This document shows, in pieces, positions 22,419-32,740 of a DNA stretch of 64,000 bases. The stretch spans positions 806,001 through 870,000 of the forward strand of contig OZ025817.1 of assembly GCA_964019425.1 (NCBI GenBank), given 5' to 3'. Each line of letters starts with the position of its first letter. Positions within the stretch are counted from its first letter, which is position 1. This DNA is from Flectonema sp. DT1601 (lineage: Eukaryota > Euglenozoa > Diplonemea > Diplonemida > Diplonemidae). The position numbers were made by a program, and so were the translations under genes. Below the pieces are notes generated by a model that was given only the letters and a program-made list of their open reading frames with translations, did not search any database and was not told where the DNA came from.

Positions 22419-23056
22419 GATCTGTGGGTGTACTCACACGTCCCCTCCCCCTCCTCCTCCCCCACCCCCCCCCCCCCCTTTATACCCACCGGAATAGATA
22501 ATTTCTTTTAAAAGTGTCACTGTGAGACCTCAAAGAAAGCCGCACGTCCTCGGCAAAAAGAAGCCTGAGATGCTGACAAAGAGTCGATCTGTTAGTGAAA
22601 CCTTGCCACTTAGCTTAGCTCTTCCAAAAACAACCAAGGCGGAACAAGATTGACTGCGTCGAAGGTGGAAACCGACAGCGTGCGAAGAAGAAAAAAGTAA
22701 AAGACTTAGGTAAAGCATACAACAGGTTATTAGGGAATAACCGCCGTCACACGGAAGAGTGATGAGTAAACCAGGGGCAATAATTACAACTTGGTCCACC
22801 GGGCTGGTGACAATGTTCCAACGTAGCATGCTAGGGCTAAGACAAGAGATGCGCCTGACGCGGGTGGAGTAGAGTCTTGTTATATTTTGGAGCGCAACGT
22901 TTTCGAACTACCCACAATATACCCGTCAGGAGGCAACTTGTACTTGGCTTACAATTTTAAAGACTACCGGTTTTCTCAGATAGAATTCCAGCAGACAAAG
23001 AAAAGTAAAAGAACTGTACTAGCATGTGGTTTCTTCCCGGCATCTTCGCTTCGGCG
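22419..23056. other. Probable 3' untranslated region of the USP-bearing element
   Basis: A C-rich tract (about 22,441-22,480) is followed by 550 bp of mixed sequence without a credible ORF or known RNA signature, up to the start of AT-rich copy 4. Confidence 0.35.
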
Positions 23057-23767
23057 AAAAAAAAAAAATAAAAAAAAAAAAAAAAAAAAAAGAATAAACA
23101 ATGTTATCATTGTTTCTTATCGATCGACTTTGTCGACTAATTTCTATTTTCCGTCCTGGTCAGGACGCTAAACTGATTGTTTTTTCTTTAAAATTAATAA
23201 AAAGATTAAAAAAAAAAAAAAAAAAAGGAATAAACAATGTTATCATTGTTTTTTTTATCGATCGACTATGTCGATTACTTTCTATTTTCCGTCCTGGTCA
23301 GGACGCTAAACTGACTGTTTTTTCTTTAAAAAATAAATAAAAAGTTAAAAAAAAAAAAAAAAAAGGGAATAAACAATGTTATCATTGTTTTTTTTTATCG
23401 ATCGACTATGTCGACTAATTTCTATTTTCCGTCCTGGTCAGGACGCTAAACTGATTGTTTTTTCTTTAAAAAATAAATAAAAAGATTAAAAAAAAAAAAA
23501 AAAAAGGAATAAACAATGTTATCATTGTTTTTTTTATCGATCGACTATGTCGATTACTTTCTATTTTCCGTCCTGGTCAAGATGCTAAACTGATTGTTTT
23601 TTTTTTTTTTAAAAATAAATAAAAAGAATATAAAAAAAAAAATAAAAAAAAAAGAATAAACAATGTTATCATTGTTTCTTATCGATCGACTTTGTCGACT
23701 AATTTCTATTTTCCGTCCTGGTCAGGACGCTAAACTGATTGTTTTTTCTCTAAAAATAAATAAAAGA

Positions 23768-23801
<34 letters not shown>

Positions 23802-24768
23802 AATAAACAATGTTATCATTGTTTTTTTTTTTTCGATCGACTTTGTCGACTAATTTCTATTTTCCGTCCTGGTCAAGACGCTAAACTGATTATTTTTTTC
23901 TTTAAAAAATAAATAAAAAGAATAAAAAAAAAAAAAGAAAAATGAATAAACAATGTTATCATTGTTTCTTATCGATCGACTTTGTCGACTAATTACTATT
24001 TTCCGTCCTGGTCAAGACGCTAAACTGATTGTTTTTTCTTTTAAAAAATAAATAAAAGATATAAAAAAAAAAAAAAAAAGAAAAAAGAAATAAACAATGT
24101 TATCATTGTTTTTTTTATCGTTCGACTTTGTCGACTAATTTCTATTTTCCGTCCTGGTCAAGACGCTAAACTGACTGTTTTTTTTTTTTTTTAAAAATAA
24201 ATAAAAAGAATATAAAAAAAAAAAAAAAAAAAAAATGAATAAACAATGTTATCATTGTTTCTTATCGATCGACTTTGTCGACTAATTTCTATTTTCCGTC
24301 CTGGTCAGGACGCTAAACTGATTGTTTTTTCTTTAAAAAATAAATAAAAAGATAAAAAAAAAAAAAAAAAAGGAATAAACAATGTTATCATTGTTTTTTT
24401 TTATCGATCGACTATGTCGATTACTTTCTATTTTCCGTCCTAGTCAGGACGCTAAACTGATTGTTTTTTCTTTAAAAAATAAATAAAAAGTTAAAAAAAA
24501 AAAAAAAAGGATTAAACAATGTTATCATTGTTTTTTTTTATCGATCGACTATGTCGATTACTTTCTATTTTCCGTCCTGGTCAAGACGCTAAACTGATTG
24601 TTTTTTCTTTAAAATAATTAAAAGGATTTTAAAAAAAAAAAAAAAAAAAAAAAGAATAAACAATGTTATCATTGTTTTTTTTTCTATCGATCGACTATGT
24701 CGATTAATTTCTATTTTCCGTCCTGATCGAGACGCTAAACTGATTGTTTCCTTTTTTTTAAATAATAA

Positions 24769-24809
<41 letters not shown>

Positions 24810-25213
24810 ATCTCCCTGCTATCCCTCATATCCCCACAATAATATTATACCTTTTCATTTTCTCTTTCCTTTTCTGGTCTTTTTTTTTTTTTTTTTTTTT
24901 TTTTCCTTTTTCATACAACGTTTTTTTATTTATATATTTTTTTTTTTTTTTTTCATGTTTGATTATTTCCTCTTCATATTTTTTTTCTTTTTTCTTTTCT
25001 TTCTTTTTTTTTCTTTTTTTTCTCTGCCTCTCTCTTAATTCTGTTCGTTTCTTTGAAACGAAAATTCATTTGAATATTATTCCTTGGTCAGCAACCATCA
25101 TTGTCGCCCTTTGGGCCTGTTAAAAAAAATAAAAAATAAAAAGAAAGTTTACATCGGGAATAGGGCAGGAGCCAAAAGCTCCCAGTCCGTTACTTCCCAC
25201 TTTATCGAAATTT
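23057..25213 (+). mobile_element. AT-rich satellite-carrying element, copy 4
   Basis: Twelve satellite units of about 140 bp (23,098-24,760) all contain the CGTCCTGGTCA(A/G)GACG block, so the A/B alternation of copies 1 and 2 is absent. The common 3' module (about 24,806-25,211) ends TATCGAAATT. It has the same orientation as the other three copies and directly abuts the long-inverted-repeat element. Confidence 0.8.
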
Positions 25214-26702
25214 AGTGCTTGGATGTCCTGATCTTCTTCTAAAAAAAAGAAAGAAAAACAAAACTGTAGCTGGGATCACTCAGGATCAACAGACTACCAA
25301 TGCTACCTGTTGTACTTGCTCACTATGGGGGGTGATGCCAAACACCCAGAAGTACTTAACTACTTTCCTTCTTGCTGCCCAGGAGTTTCTGACCAGAACT
25401 AATAGAAAATAAAAAGTAGATGGGAAACAATAAAAAGTAAAATGCATATAACTGAAGTTAAACAAGACAAATGAAGTAACAGATCAGAACAGATAGAGAA
25501 TAAAAAAGAAAAGATATAGGCAAGCGTTATTGTAGTAAAAGATAACAAATAAACAAATGCAAGTATCAACACATGATTTAATTACACCAGCAGCTAACAA
25601 ACAACATAAAATTGAAGATCAGTTGCCAGAGTATTTCAACCATGGTAGAATACTCGCCCCTCTGGCAGGGATTATCCCAGACTTGTCCTTTAATTTAGTT
25701 GGACACCATGGCTTACAACCCTTCCAGAGGGAAGCACCATTATGACTTCTATTTTTTTTCTTCAAGAAAATCATAAGGTGGGAACAAAGAAAAATGCTAA
25801 GAGGAACCCCCTATTAACACCTAAGACATCTAAACTGCAGCCCAGCCTATGCCCAATGCACTAACAGGTCATTCCCTCACACTCAGATCAAAAAATCAAA
25901 GTTCAGAGTGCATCTTAGCGTGAATGAGAGAATTTCCTCCCGCTTATTTTGAACAAAAGGGATAGGAGAAGGGATAGAAAACGAACATAAAAATAAAATT
26001 CTAAGTGAGAAACACTTAGCAGAAACACTTAGCAGCTTTTAAGGAGCTGAAAAGCAAAAAAAAAATCTAAGTGAGAAACACTTAGTAATTTATTCAAAGA
26101 GTTCAGTAGTTCATCTGTGGCTTCCACTTCAAAACGCTTAAGGAGATCGGGGCGAGTAGTACGTAGATCGCGCAATCGGTGACCAAGACCAGCTGATTGC
26201 TTCGCGAGAGAACGGTAAGAAAAAAACTTAATAAGGCGCTCCCACTCAGCAGAAGCTGAAAACTTTTTCGACCAATTGGACGATTTCTCCATAATAACAT
26301 TGTAGAAAGACGCTAAACTGATTGTTTCTTCTAAAAATAAATTAAAAAAAATATAAAAAAAAAAAAAAAAAAGGAATAAACAATGTTATCATTGTTTTTA
26401 TCGATCGACTATCAATTCTCTTTCTGTTCTGGTCTGTTACCTCATTTGTCTTGTTTAACTTCAGTTATATCCACTTTACTTTTTATTGTTTCCCATCTAC
26501 TTTTTATTTTCTATTAGTTCTGGTCAGAAACTCCTGGGCAGCAAGAAGGAAAGCAGTTAAGTACTTCTGGGTGTTTGGCATCACCCCCCATAGTGAGCAA
26601 GTACAACAGGTAGCATTGGTAGTCTGTTGCTCCTGAGTGATCCCAGCTACAGTTTTGTTTTTCTTTCTTTTTTTTAGAAGAAGATCAGGACATCCAAGCA
26701 CT
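25214..26702. mobile_element. Element with long (about 265-bp) terminal inverted repeats
   Basis: The left arm (about 25,214-25,478, starting AGTGCTTGGATGTCC) is the reverse complement of the right arm (about 26,434-26,702, ending GGACATCCAAGCACT). The middle holds a dispersed repeat (25,824-25,935), a minus-strand 87-residue open frame of unknown meaning (26,029-26,292) and a single satellite unit (about 26,309-26,412). The arms contain a GGGTGTTTGGCATCACC block resembling one in element B, so the families may be related. No transposase is recognised. Foldback element or two oppositely inserted copies are both possible. Confidence 0.7.
25824..25935 (+). repeat. Dispersed repeat, copy 1
   Basis: This segment, containing GGTCATTCCCTCACACTCAG and AAGTTCAGAGTGCATCTTAGC, is repeated in the same orientation at 28,046-28,160 with a few changes. 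Confidence 0.8.
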
Positions 26703-28530
26703 GCTGGATAGTTGCTGAATGCAGGGCCTGCCTGTGGCATTATAATAACAGGCTAAGTCATTTGTAGTTCATAGTTTACCTTTGATTTTATAACTTCACA
26801 TAGGTACTATGAACGATGAGAGATCCAGTGGGATCACTCAGGGTCTAGTAGAGACCACCAATGTTGTGCGTTGATAGGCAAGGTGACCAACCTTGACATT
26901 CTTTCTTTTCTCTCCTGTTGTGACAAACACAAAATACACACACAGCTTACAGTGTGTTCTTTGTGTATGTTTTCTTCAGGTGTGAGTAGTTTTTTTGTTC
27001 TTGCTTTTCAGGGAGGGCCTTAGCCAAAAGCTAACAGTCCAAATCTCACCTGGTATCTCAACTCAAAGCCCTCGGTTGGTACCCAGCAATTTCCTTGGAA
27101 CCCAAAAAATCCCCAATACCGGTAATAATATAGAAAAACCCTCGTGGTACCCACCAATTTCGCAACTGTTTTTGTGGAATTAGGGGTTTTCCCTTTTTTT
27201 CCCCCTTTTTTTTTTCTTTTTCTTGGAACTTTTTTTTTAGAACCTGCCTGGCCAGTATTTCTGTGTCACTTGGACAAAAGATTTGTGCCGTCCCGTTTTA
27301 CTTTCTATTCAGCACACTCATCTGTGGATTTATGGTAATGGATTGATTGAAAGCCAATAACACAAACGGTTAAGGATGTGATGGCTTGGGAAATGATAAA
27401 AATAATCTTCTTTCTGGTACTTCTGCTCAGTACATGCAAATGTATCTTGACACGCGGGTACCCTTCAGGCAGTACTGCGTTCTTGATAATTCAAAGTAGC
27501 CTTAAAAAAGCTCTCATGCCTGCATGAGTTAGATACCCTGATAACCCGGTCAGAAACAGGAGTGTCGCTTGCGACCAGGCTGTCTGTAACTCACAGGTGT
27601 CTTGACTTTGAAATTCGGTTGGAATGACGTGTAAGAGGACAACAGTTCTCTGTAAGGTGACCCAGCCCTGCACACATACCGTTCTTTGCATGCACTCAGT
27701 AAATTTTTCAGAGGCTGAGAACACTATCAGGACCTGACGAACAACCCAACCTTTCCGTGAGTACTTGTCTTTGCTAATCTCGTCAAGCCAGATGAACATC
27801 ATACAAACGTTATCTCAGCATCCGTGTGCGGGTGTTATCTTCCTCATCTCGGTTTAGCCCTGCACCACCTGCGGATTCTCGAAGGAAACCGGTCGCCTAC
27901 GGTGCTTCGTTCTGTAAAACGTTCAGGTTCCTAATCACACTCTCTAGGCTTTTACTCTTTTACTACGAAACTTTTATTCTCAATCTCTAAGATGCCCAGA
28001 AACATAGTTGAAACTCAACCTGCTGCCACTGAAACTCAGCCAAAAAAATAGTAAGGCATCTAAACTGCTGCACAGCTTATGCCCAATGTGCTAACAGGTC
28101 ATTCCCTCACACTCAGATCAAAAATTCAAAGTTCAGAGTGCATCTTAGCATGAATGAGAGAATCCCCCTCGATCTCGGAACGAGTGAGGACAACCAATAT
28201 CACTAAAAAAAAGCTTCATTTCACAGCTCACATAGCTAAGTGGCAGAGCAGCAGTTCTATGCCGTTGGTAGTGATGTCAAACACCCAGAAGTACTTAACT
28301 GCTTTCCTTCTAAACTACATATTCTATTACCCTTTTGATGTTAGGAAATTGCAGAAATGAATACTTTTCTTTTACTAATCTCTACTTTTCTTATTCTCAC
28401 TTTTCTGTTCTAAAATTAATGATATTAACTGCTTTCCTTCTTGCTGCCCAGGGGTTTTAGGGACACCTAACAATCAGATCGTTCACTAGCCTTAGGCTGT
28501 TCGATCCTATGCTTTGGAATCTTCTCTGTT
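26703..28530. other. Repeat-fragment region without genes
   Basis: It holds a diverged TIR-transposon end (about 27,155-27,193, TTCGCAACTGTTTTTGTGGA...GGGGTTTTCCC), the second dispersed repeat copy (28,046-28,160) and a fragment matching the reverse of element B's 5' end (28,468-28,530). The 103-residue minus frame at 27,491-27,802 shows nothing I recognise. Confidence 0.6.
28046..28160 (+). repeat. Dispersed repeat, copy 2
   Basis: Direct copy of 25,824-25,935. It is followed by ATGTCAAACACCCAGAAGTA, also found in the long-inverted-repeat arms, so these pieces travel together. Confidence 0.8.
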
Positions 28531-29400
28531 TTGTTAATGAAAAAAAAAAAAAAAAAGAATAGAGTCTTGTTGTCGTGGGATCTGGCGATCATTTACTGGG
28601 TGGAGAGACAGAGGTCTCGGACCGAGGGTCCAATTTCGAACTCAACGGCGCTGGAATACGTAGGACGGGCCCAAGCGGCATTGAGAAGGGCGGGAATTTC
28701 CATCGTAGAAGGCCAGATGCTGACCGATTACGTGAGAGCTTTAAAAAGAGCCGGCGCGCTCCGTCCACAACGTCAAGCGGTACCGGCCGTGGGAGAGCAG
28801 GTGATGGAGGCGGTGCGGAAGGAAGTGGACCGGGACACACAGTTGGCGATCGTATTATGCTGGGCGGGCGCGGCAAGGGTGCCGATGTGATCCGACTGAA
28901 GGTGGGAGACATCACTCTGGAACGAGAATACGTGGTGGTAAACTGGTCGGAAACGAAGTCAGACCCCTTCTGCTTGGGACGGACCACGGGACTGTACCTG
29001 GCCGACAAGTGGAGGAACGCGCTTCAGACGGCGATGACGGGAGTGAGTCCGGGCGATTTGCTGCTGGACACTTCTTACCGAAAGGTAGTGGCTGCTCTGA
29101 GACGAGAGGGGAAGAACCTGTCGGGACACTCGCTGAGGAGGGGCGCACTGCACACTTTTCTGGAGTAGGCCTGGAATCGATACGCCAGCTCTCCAGACAC
29201 TCGTCGTTGGATGCCTTGGCGAGATACCTTCCGGTCGGGAAGACACATGTAGCGAGGCAGTCAGCCGAGACATCCTGGAAGCTGGAACCGAGTTGTAATG
29301 CTGTTTTGTCCCGCGTTTCCTGCTCAGCCAAGGGCTCGGCTGGAACCGCAAGTGAAGTACAAAATGCCGGATTCCCCGCCACCTCGCTGCGTTCAACGAA
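28531..29400 (+). mobile_element. Tyrosine-recombinase element fragment (fossil)
   Basis: GC-rich coding sequence with the hallmark of tyrosine recombinases: GHSLRRGALHTF with the H-x-x-R pair (about 29,120-29,160), followed by LSRHSSLDALARYLP (about 29,190-29,232), whose Tyr would be the nucleophile. Such enzymes move DIRS/Ngaro retroelements and Crypton DNA transposons; too little is left to choose. The copy looks broken and no RT or terminal repeats are evident around it. It could also be related to the USP-bearing fossil upstream, which has similar base composition. Confidence 0.75.
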
Positions 29401-29468
29401 ATATAAGGTTAATCTGCATGGTTTTATAATTTTTTCCCTTTATTTTATTTTATTTTTTTATAAAAAGA

Positions 29469-29547
29469 GAAACAATCAGTTTAACGCCTTGATCGGGACG
29501 GAAAATAAAAATTAATCGACATAGTCGATCGATTAAAAACAATGATA
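29469..29547 (-). repeat. Single satellite unit in reverse orientation
   Basis: AACAATCAGTTTAACGCC...AATCGACATAGTCGATCGAT is the reverse complement of one type A unit of the AT-rich satellite, just past the recombinase fossil. It is the only reverse-oriented unit seen in the window. Confidence 0.8.
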
Positions 29548-29635
29548 GAAAACAGTGAAAAAAAAGAAGTTTACTGGTGGCAAGTAAACTGATATCCCGG
29601 AGACGCATTTGATCGGGCGAACCGGAGAAAAGCCA

Positions 29636-29682
29636 AATAAGATGCGATTCGATCCTCGTTGAGGGTCGAATCGCATCTTATT
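29636..29682. repeat. Near-perfect hairpin, about 22-bp stem
   Basis: AATAAGATGCGATTCGA and TCGAATCGCATCTTATT are perfect 17-bp arms; inside them a T/G pair and CCTC/GAGG extend the stem, leaving a GTT loop. It could be an element end, an attachment-like site or a transcript hairpin. The function is unknown. Confidence 0.85.
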
Positions 29683-30594
29683 GGAAAACTCCGTCCTCCC
29701 ATTTGTGAACTTGTCATGCGTCCCAAAGGTGTCCCCAGCAGAAGCAGGCATGTTTGTTTAGAAGAAACTTGTGAGGGTGATTTAAAATTACTCAACGCAT
29801 TTTTCAGGGGTAAAGAAAAAAAAAAGCCTGCCTTAAATTAGGCAACTTTGATTCCGGGTGGTGGGTTTTTTTAACCACAGGTCACAAGGCACTTTTTTTG
29901 TATAGAGTGCAGGGAGGTTTCGGAAACTTTTCTCAAAAAGATCCTGCAAGGTAACGTTGTTCTTGGCACTGAAAAACCCAAGGATTCAACCTGTCACCCT
30001 CCAGAATGAGTTTGAGAAGTTCTGCGTGGGAAGATTCCAAATCATAGACATTAACAGCCTTTGTGGTCAGTGAACATTGTTGATTGTTAGGTGACCTCTT
30101 TCTTGATGCAGAAGAGACAATGTGGAAAGATACTCATTATGTAGTATGTCTTCTTGGGCAACATGAGGAGTGCATTGCGGCCTCCAAGGTGATTAACAAC
30201 ACCTCCTGTTTGTGAGTTAGCGCTGGGGAGTCGGCGAGCAAAGTCTCTCAATCTGTTTAGTTTATCATTCTTTTATTTTTTTAGAAGGTAGGTACAAGAT
30301 TGGGTAATGGGCGCATGGCCACTTGGGGCATAAACCAAGATAAGTCGGGATAGAGACTCAAGGTTAAAATCCAGGGTGAGGCTGGGAGGTGGCTGGCTGA
30401 TGCCGACAATAAGGAAAGTGTGAGGCTCAAAAAGCCTACCATAAGACAGGTAAGCACTGGTTAACCGTAAGCAATAGTTAACCGCACGACATAAAATGAA
30501 ATGCAATACTGAGCTCTGTGTGAGAAAAATTCGAAACAGCATAATTTGAATTCGCAAGAAATTGTAAACAAACTTTTTCATTTACAGCTAACTT
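29683..30594. other. Intergenic region upstream of the PhoD-like gene
   Basis: No credible ORF. The last bases, TTTTTCATTTACAG ending at 30,587 and 7 nt before the ATG, form a pyrimidine-tract splice acceptor. Confidence 0.6.
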
Positions 30595-32388
30595 ATGAAG
30601 CAAAGATGTTTGACAATATTTGTTCTAATTTCCATAATTGGGATTAATGTATATAGTGTAACCAGGGAAAGCGAGGATGCTCAGGTGATATCTATGTTGA
30701 GGTTTAAAACCCTAAATCATTCTGTTATATCCCTTAACCACACTGAACCCACTGCTACACCTACCGCTGAGCCTACTGCTGTGCCCACTGCTGAGCCTAC
30801 TGCTGTGTCCACTGCTAAACCTACTGCTGTGCCTACTGCTAAACCTATTGTAATAACACAAGACAACAAGACAGGACATCCAGAGTGGTGGGATAGTCCC
30901 TATTGGGAAACTCCCTTTATAAATTGGAATGAAACTAACTTGTATACCCACCCAACAACGAAAGAAATACCTTCTTATATACGACTGACTACTGCAATGC
31001 TCAGAACTGTTTCAGATAATAAGGCTATATTTTGGGGGAGAAATCCCGATGGTGGAATGAGGGTTCACATAAGCTCAGATGAAGTACCACCGTTAACACT
31101 AATCGAAGGACCTCACCAGTGGAATACTTCAACAGGTGTTTGGAGTACGAGGGGTAGTTTTGATTTAATGACTAATGAAACTGATTACACTTCTACGATC
31201 GTCTTTACTGATCTTCCTGCGGACACTCCGTTTAAGTACGTTATACAATTATATATTAATGGTACTTGGTTTAACCATTTTTTCGGAAATCTTCAAACTT
31301 TCCCGGAGGTTGGATCTTTATCAAACCAAAGTCTGGTATTCGCATTCGGTTCGTGCATCAACCCTCATCACAAGAAGTCTTCCACAGGTGCTTCACTACG
31401 GCTGTTGGCAACTTACGCCCCAGCATTGCGATTCTTTTTGTTTATTGGTGACTTCATATATTTTTGGGATGAGTTGGAGCACACAAGAAAAGAGTACCTT
31501 CCATATTATTACCGTAAACTTGCGACAAGAGAAGTTGTTAATGCGATGAGGAGCTACCCGTGGTTCTTTCAGTTTGACGATCATGAGGTTCATAATGATT
31601 ATTCATCTGGACCTAAACCAGATCCCAATAGCACTGTTCATAAGGAGTTCTTATATTCCTGGGATAACATGATTGCCAAAGCAAACCCAGCAAACCCTCC
31701 TGATGTCATTGCAAGAATCCCTCCAGAAGATCTTCAGTTTGTCAGGTGGTATCAATATTCACACGGAAATTCCCATTTTTTTGTAGCTGACGTCCGCAGC
31801 TACAAAGTTAATAAAGGAGACCTAACTGGACAGTTATTAGGAGCAACACAGTTTGCAGCTCTGGAAACATGGGTTAAAACAAAGTGCCTTCGTAAGACGC
31901 ACAGCTGGTGTTTCTTCGTATCCCCAACAGTGTTTTCACATGGAAGCTATCGTGAGGATTTGTGGTATGGCAACATGAGAGAGCAGAAAGAAGTAGTGAA
32001 GTTATTTTCAGAAAATCCTGATTCCTGTCCGATATCTATCCTCTCGGGCGATAGTCATATTGCAGCTGCCTGGGAGGTAGCAGAAACTGTTCATGAGTTT
32101 ACATGCAGTCCAGTTGACGCATTTGGTATATTATATCCGTGGAAGAAACCTCCTTCGCGTCATAAGAAACGTCGTCGCTGGCCGGAACTCGGTGATCTTC
32201 CTCCACCGAAAACGTTCTTCGAACACAAACCACGTCATCTCGGTCCAGCTGGCTTTAATTGTTTGGTTGAAGTAACAACAACGATTGGGGCAAATAGCGT
32301 TCAAGTCACCGCCCGATTTGATATGATTGACGGATTTAATGCCAAGCTACTCGCCAGTCACATTCAGAATTATACTCACAACGTGTAA
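30595..32388 (+). CDS. Secreted PhoD-like alkaline phosphatase / metallophosphoesterase
   Basis: The 597-residue protein starts with a hydrophobic signal sequence (CLTIFVLISIIGINVYSV). Residues about 50-85 are a run of TA(E/K)PTAVP octapeptides, a likely O-glycosylated linker. The PhoD catalytic motifs follow: FGSC (about residue 250), GDFIYFWDE, FDDHEVHNDYS and SGDSHIAAAWE (about residue 485), which place the metal-binding Asp, Asn and His residues of the family. Many N-x-S/T sites support passage through the ER. PhoD enzymes hydrolyse phosphomonoesters or diesters outside the cell, often for phosphate scavenging. The ATG follows a pyrimidine tract and AG by 7 nt. The exact substrate is unknown. 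Confidence 0.88.
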   Translation: MKQRCLTIFVLISIIGINVYSVTRESEDAQVISMLRFKTLNHSVISLNHTEPTATPTAEPTAVPTAEPTAVSTAKPTAVPTAKPIVITQDNKTGHPEWWDSPYWETPFINWNETNLYTHPTTKEIPSYIRLTTAMLRTVSDNKAIFWGRNPDGGMRVHISSDEVPPLTLIEGPHQWNTSTGVWSTRGSFDLMTNETDYTSTIVFTDLPADTPFKYVIQLYINGTWFNHFFGNLQTFPEVGSLSNQSLVFAFGSCINPHHKKSSTGASLRLLATYAPALRFFLFIGDFIYFWDELEHTRKEYLPYYYRKLATREVVNAMRSYPWFFQFDDHEVHNDYSSGPKPDPNSTVHKEFLYSWDNMIAKANPANPPDVIARIPPEDLQFVRWYQYSHGNSHFFVADVRSYKVNKGDLTGQLLGATQFAALETWVKTKCLRKTHSWCFFVSPTVFSHGSYREDLWYGNMREQKEVVKLFSENPDSCPISILSGDSHIAAAWEVAETVHEFTCSPVDAFGILYPWKKPPSRHKKRRRWPELGDLPPPKTFFEHKPRHLGPAGFNCLVEVTTTIGANSVQVTARFDMIDGFNAKLLASHIQNYTHNV

Positions 32389-32473
32389 TAGCTGACTGAC
32401 GGATTAAGGATTACTTGAGCCGGTGAACATCTTTGGATCGATGCTGTGGATACAGTCATAGCCTATCGAGTGG

Positions 32474-32740
32474 ATGATCTCACAGAAACTTCCACAATTC
32501 ATATATAGAGAGCTCACCCAACGAGAGCTTCCCCTTGCATCTATAAAGAGTCGGCAGATAGCAGTCAAATACGCCACGACACTACTAGGAGTAAATCAAA
32601 AAGAGACCTTTCGGAGAGTAACACCAAGTCCAAGATCCGAACCAACTGGTGGAGTTACTGGGAGAGGCACAAGTCACTTGTCGGAGGAAAATGATACAGA
32701 TGAAACTTCATTACTACTTTCTCAAACCTCCTCATCATGA
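32474..32740 (+). CDS. Small hypothetical protein (88 aa)
   Basis: An open frame with an ATG start and protein-like composition (MISQKLPQF ... SEENDTDETSLLLSQTSSS), ending in an acidic Ser-rich tail. I recognise no family. It lies 85 nt after the PhoD-like gene, has no splice-acceptor-like tract before it, and could be a last exon or a chance frame in the PhoD 3' region. Confidence 0.3.
   Translation: MISQKLPQFIYRELTQRELPLASIKSRQIAVKYATTLLGVNQKETFRRVTPSPRSEPTGGVTGRGTSHLSEENDTDETSLLLSQTSSS

Noticed and set aside
26029-26292. 87-residue minus frame as a gene
   Set aside because: It is protein-like in composition but inside the long-inverted-repeat element; no family or start signal supports it.
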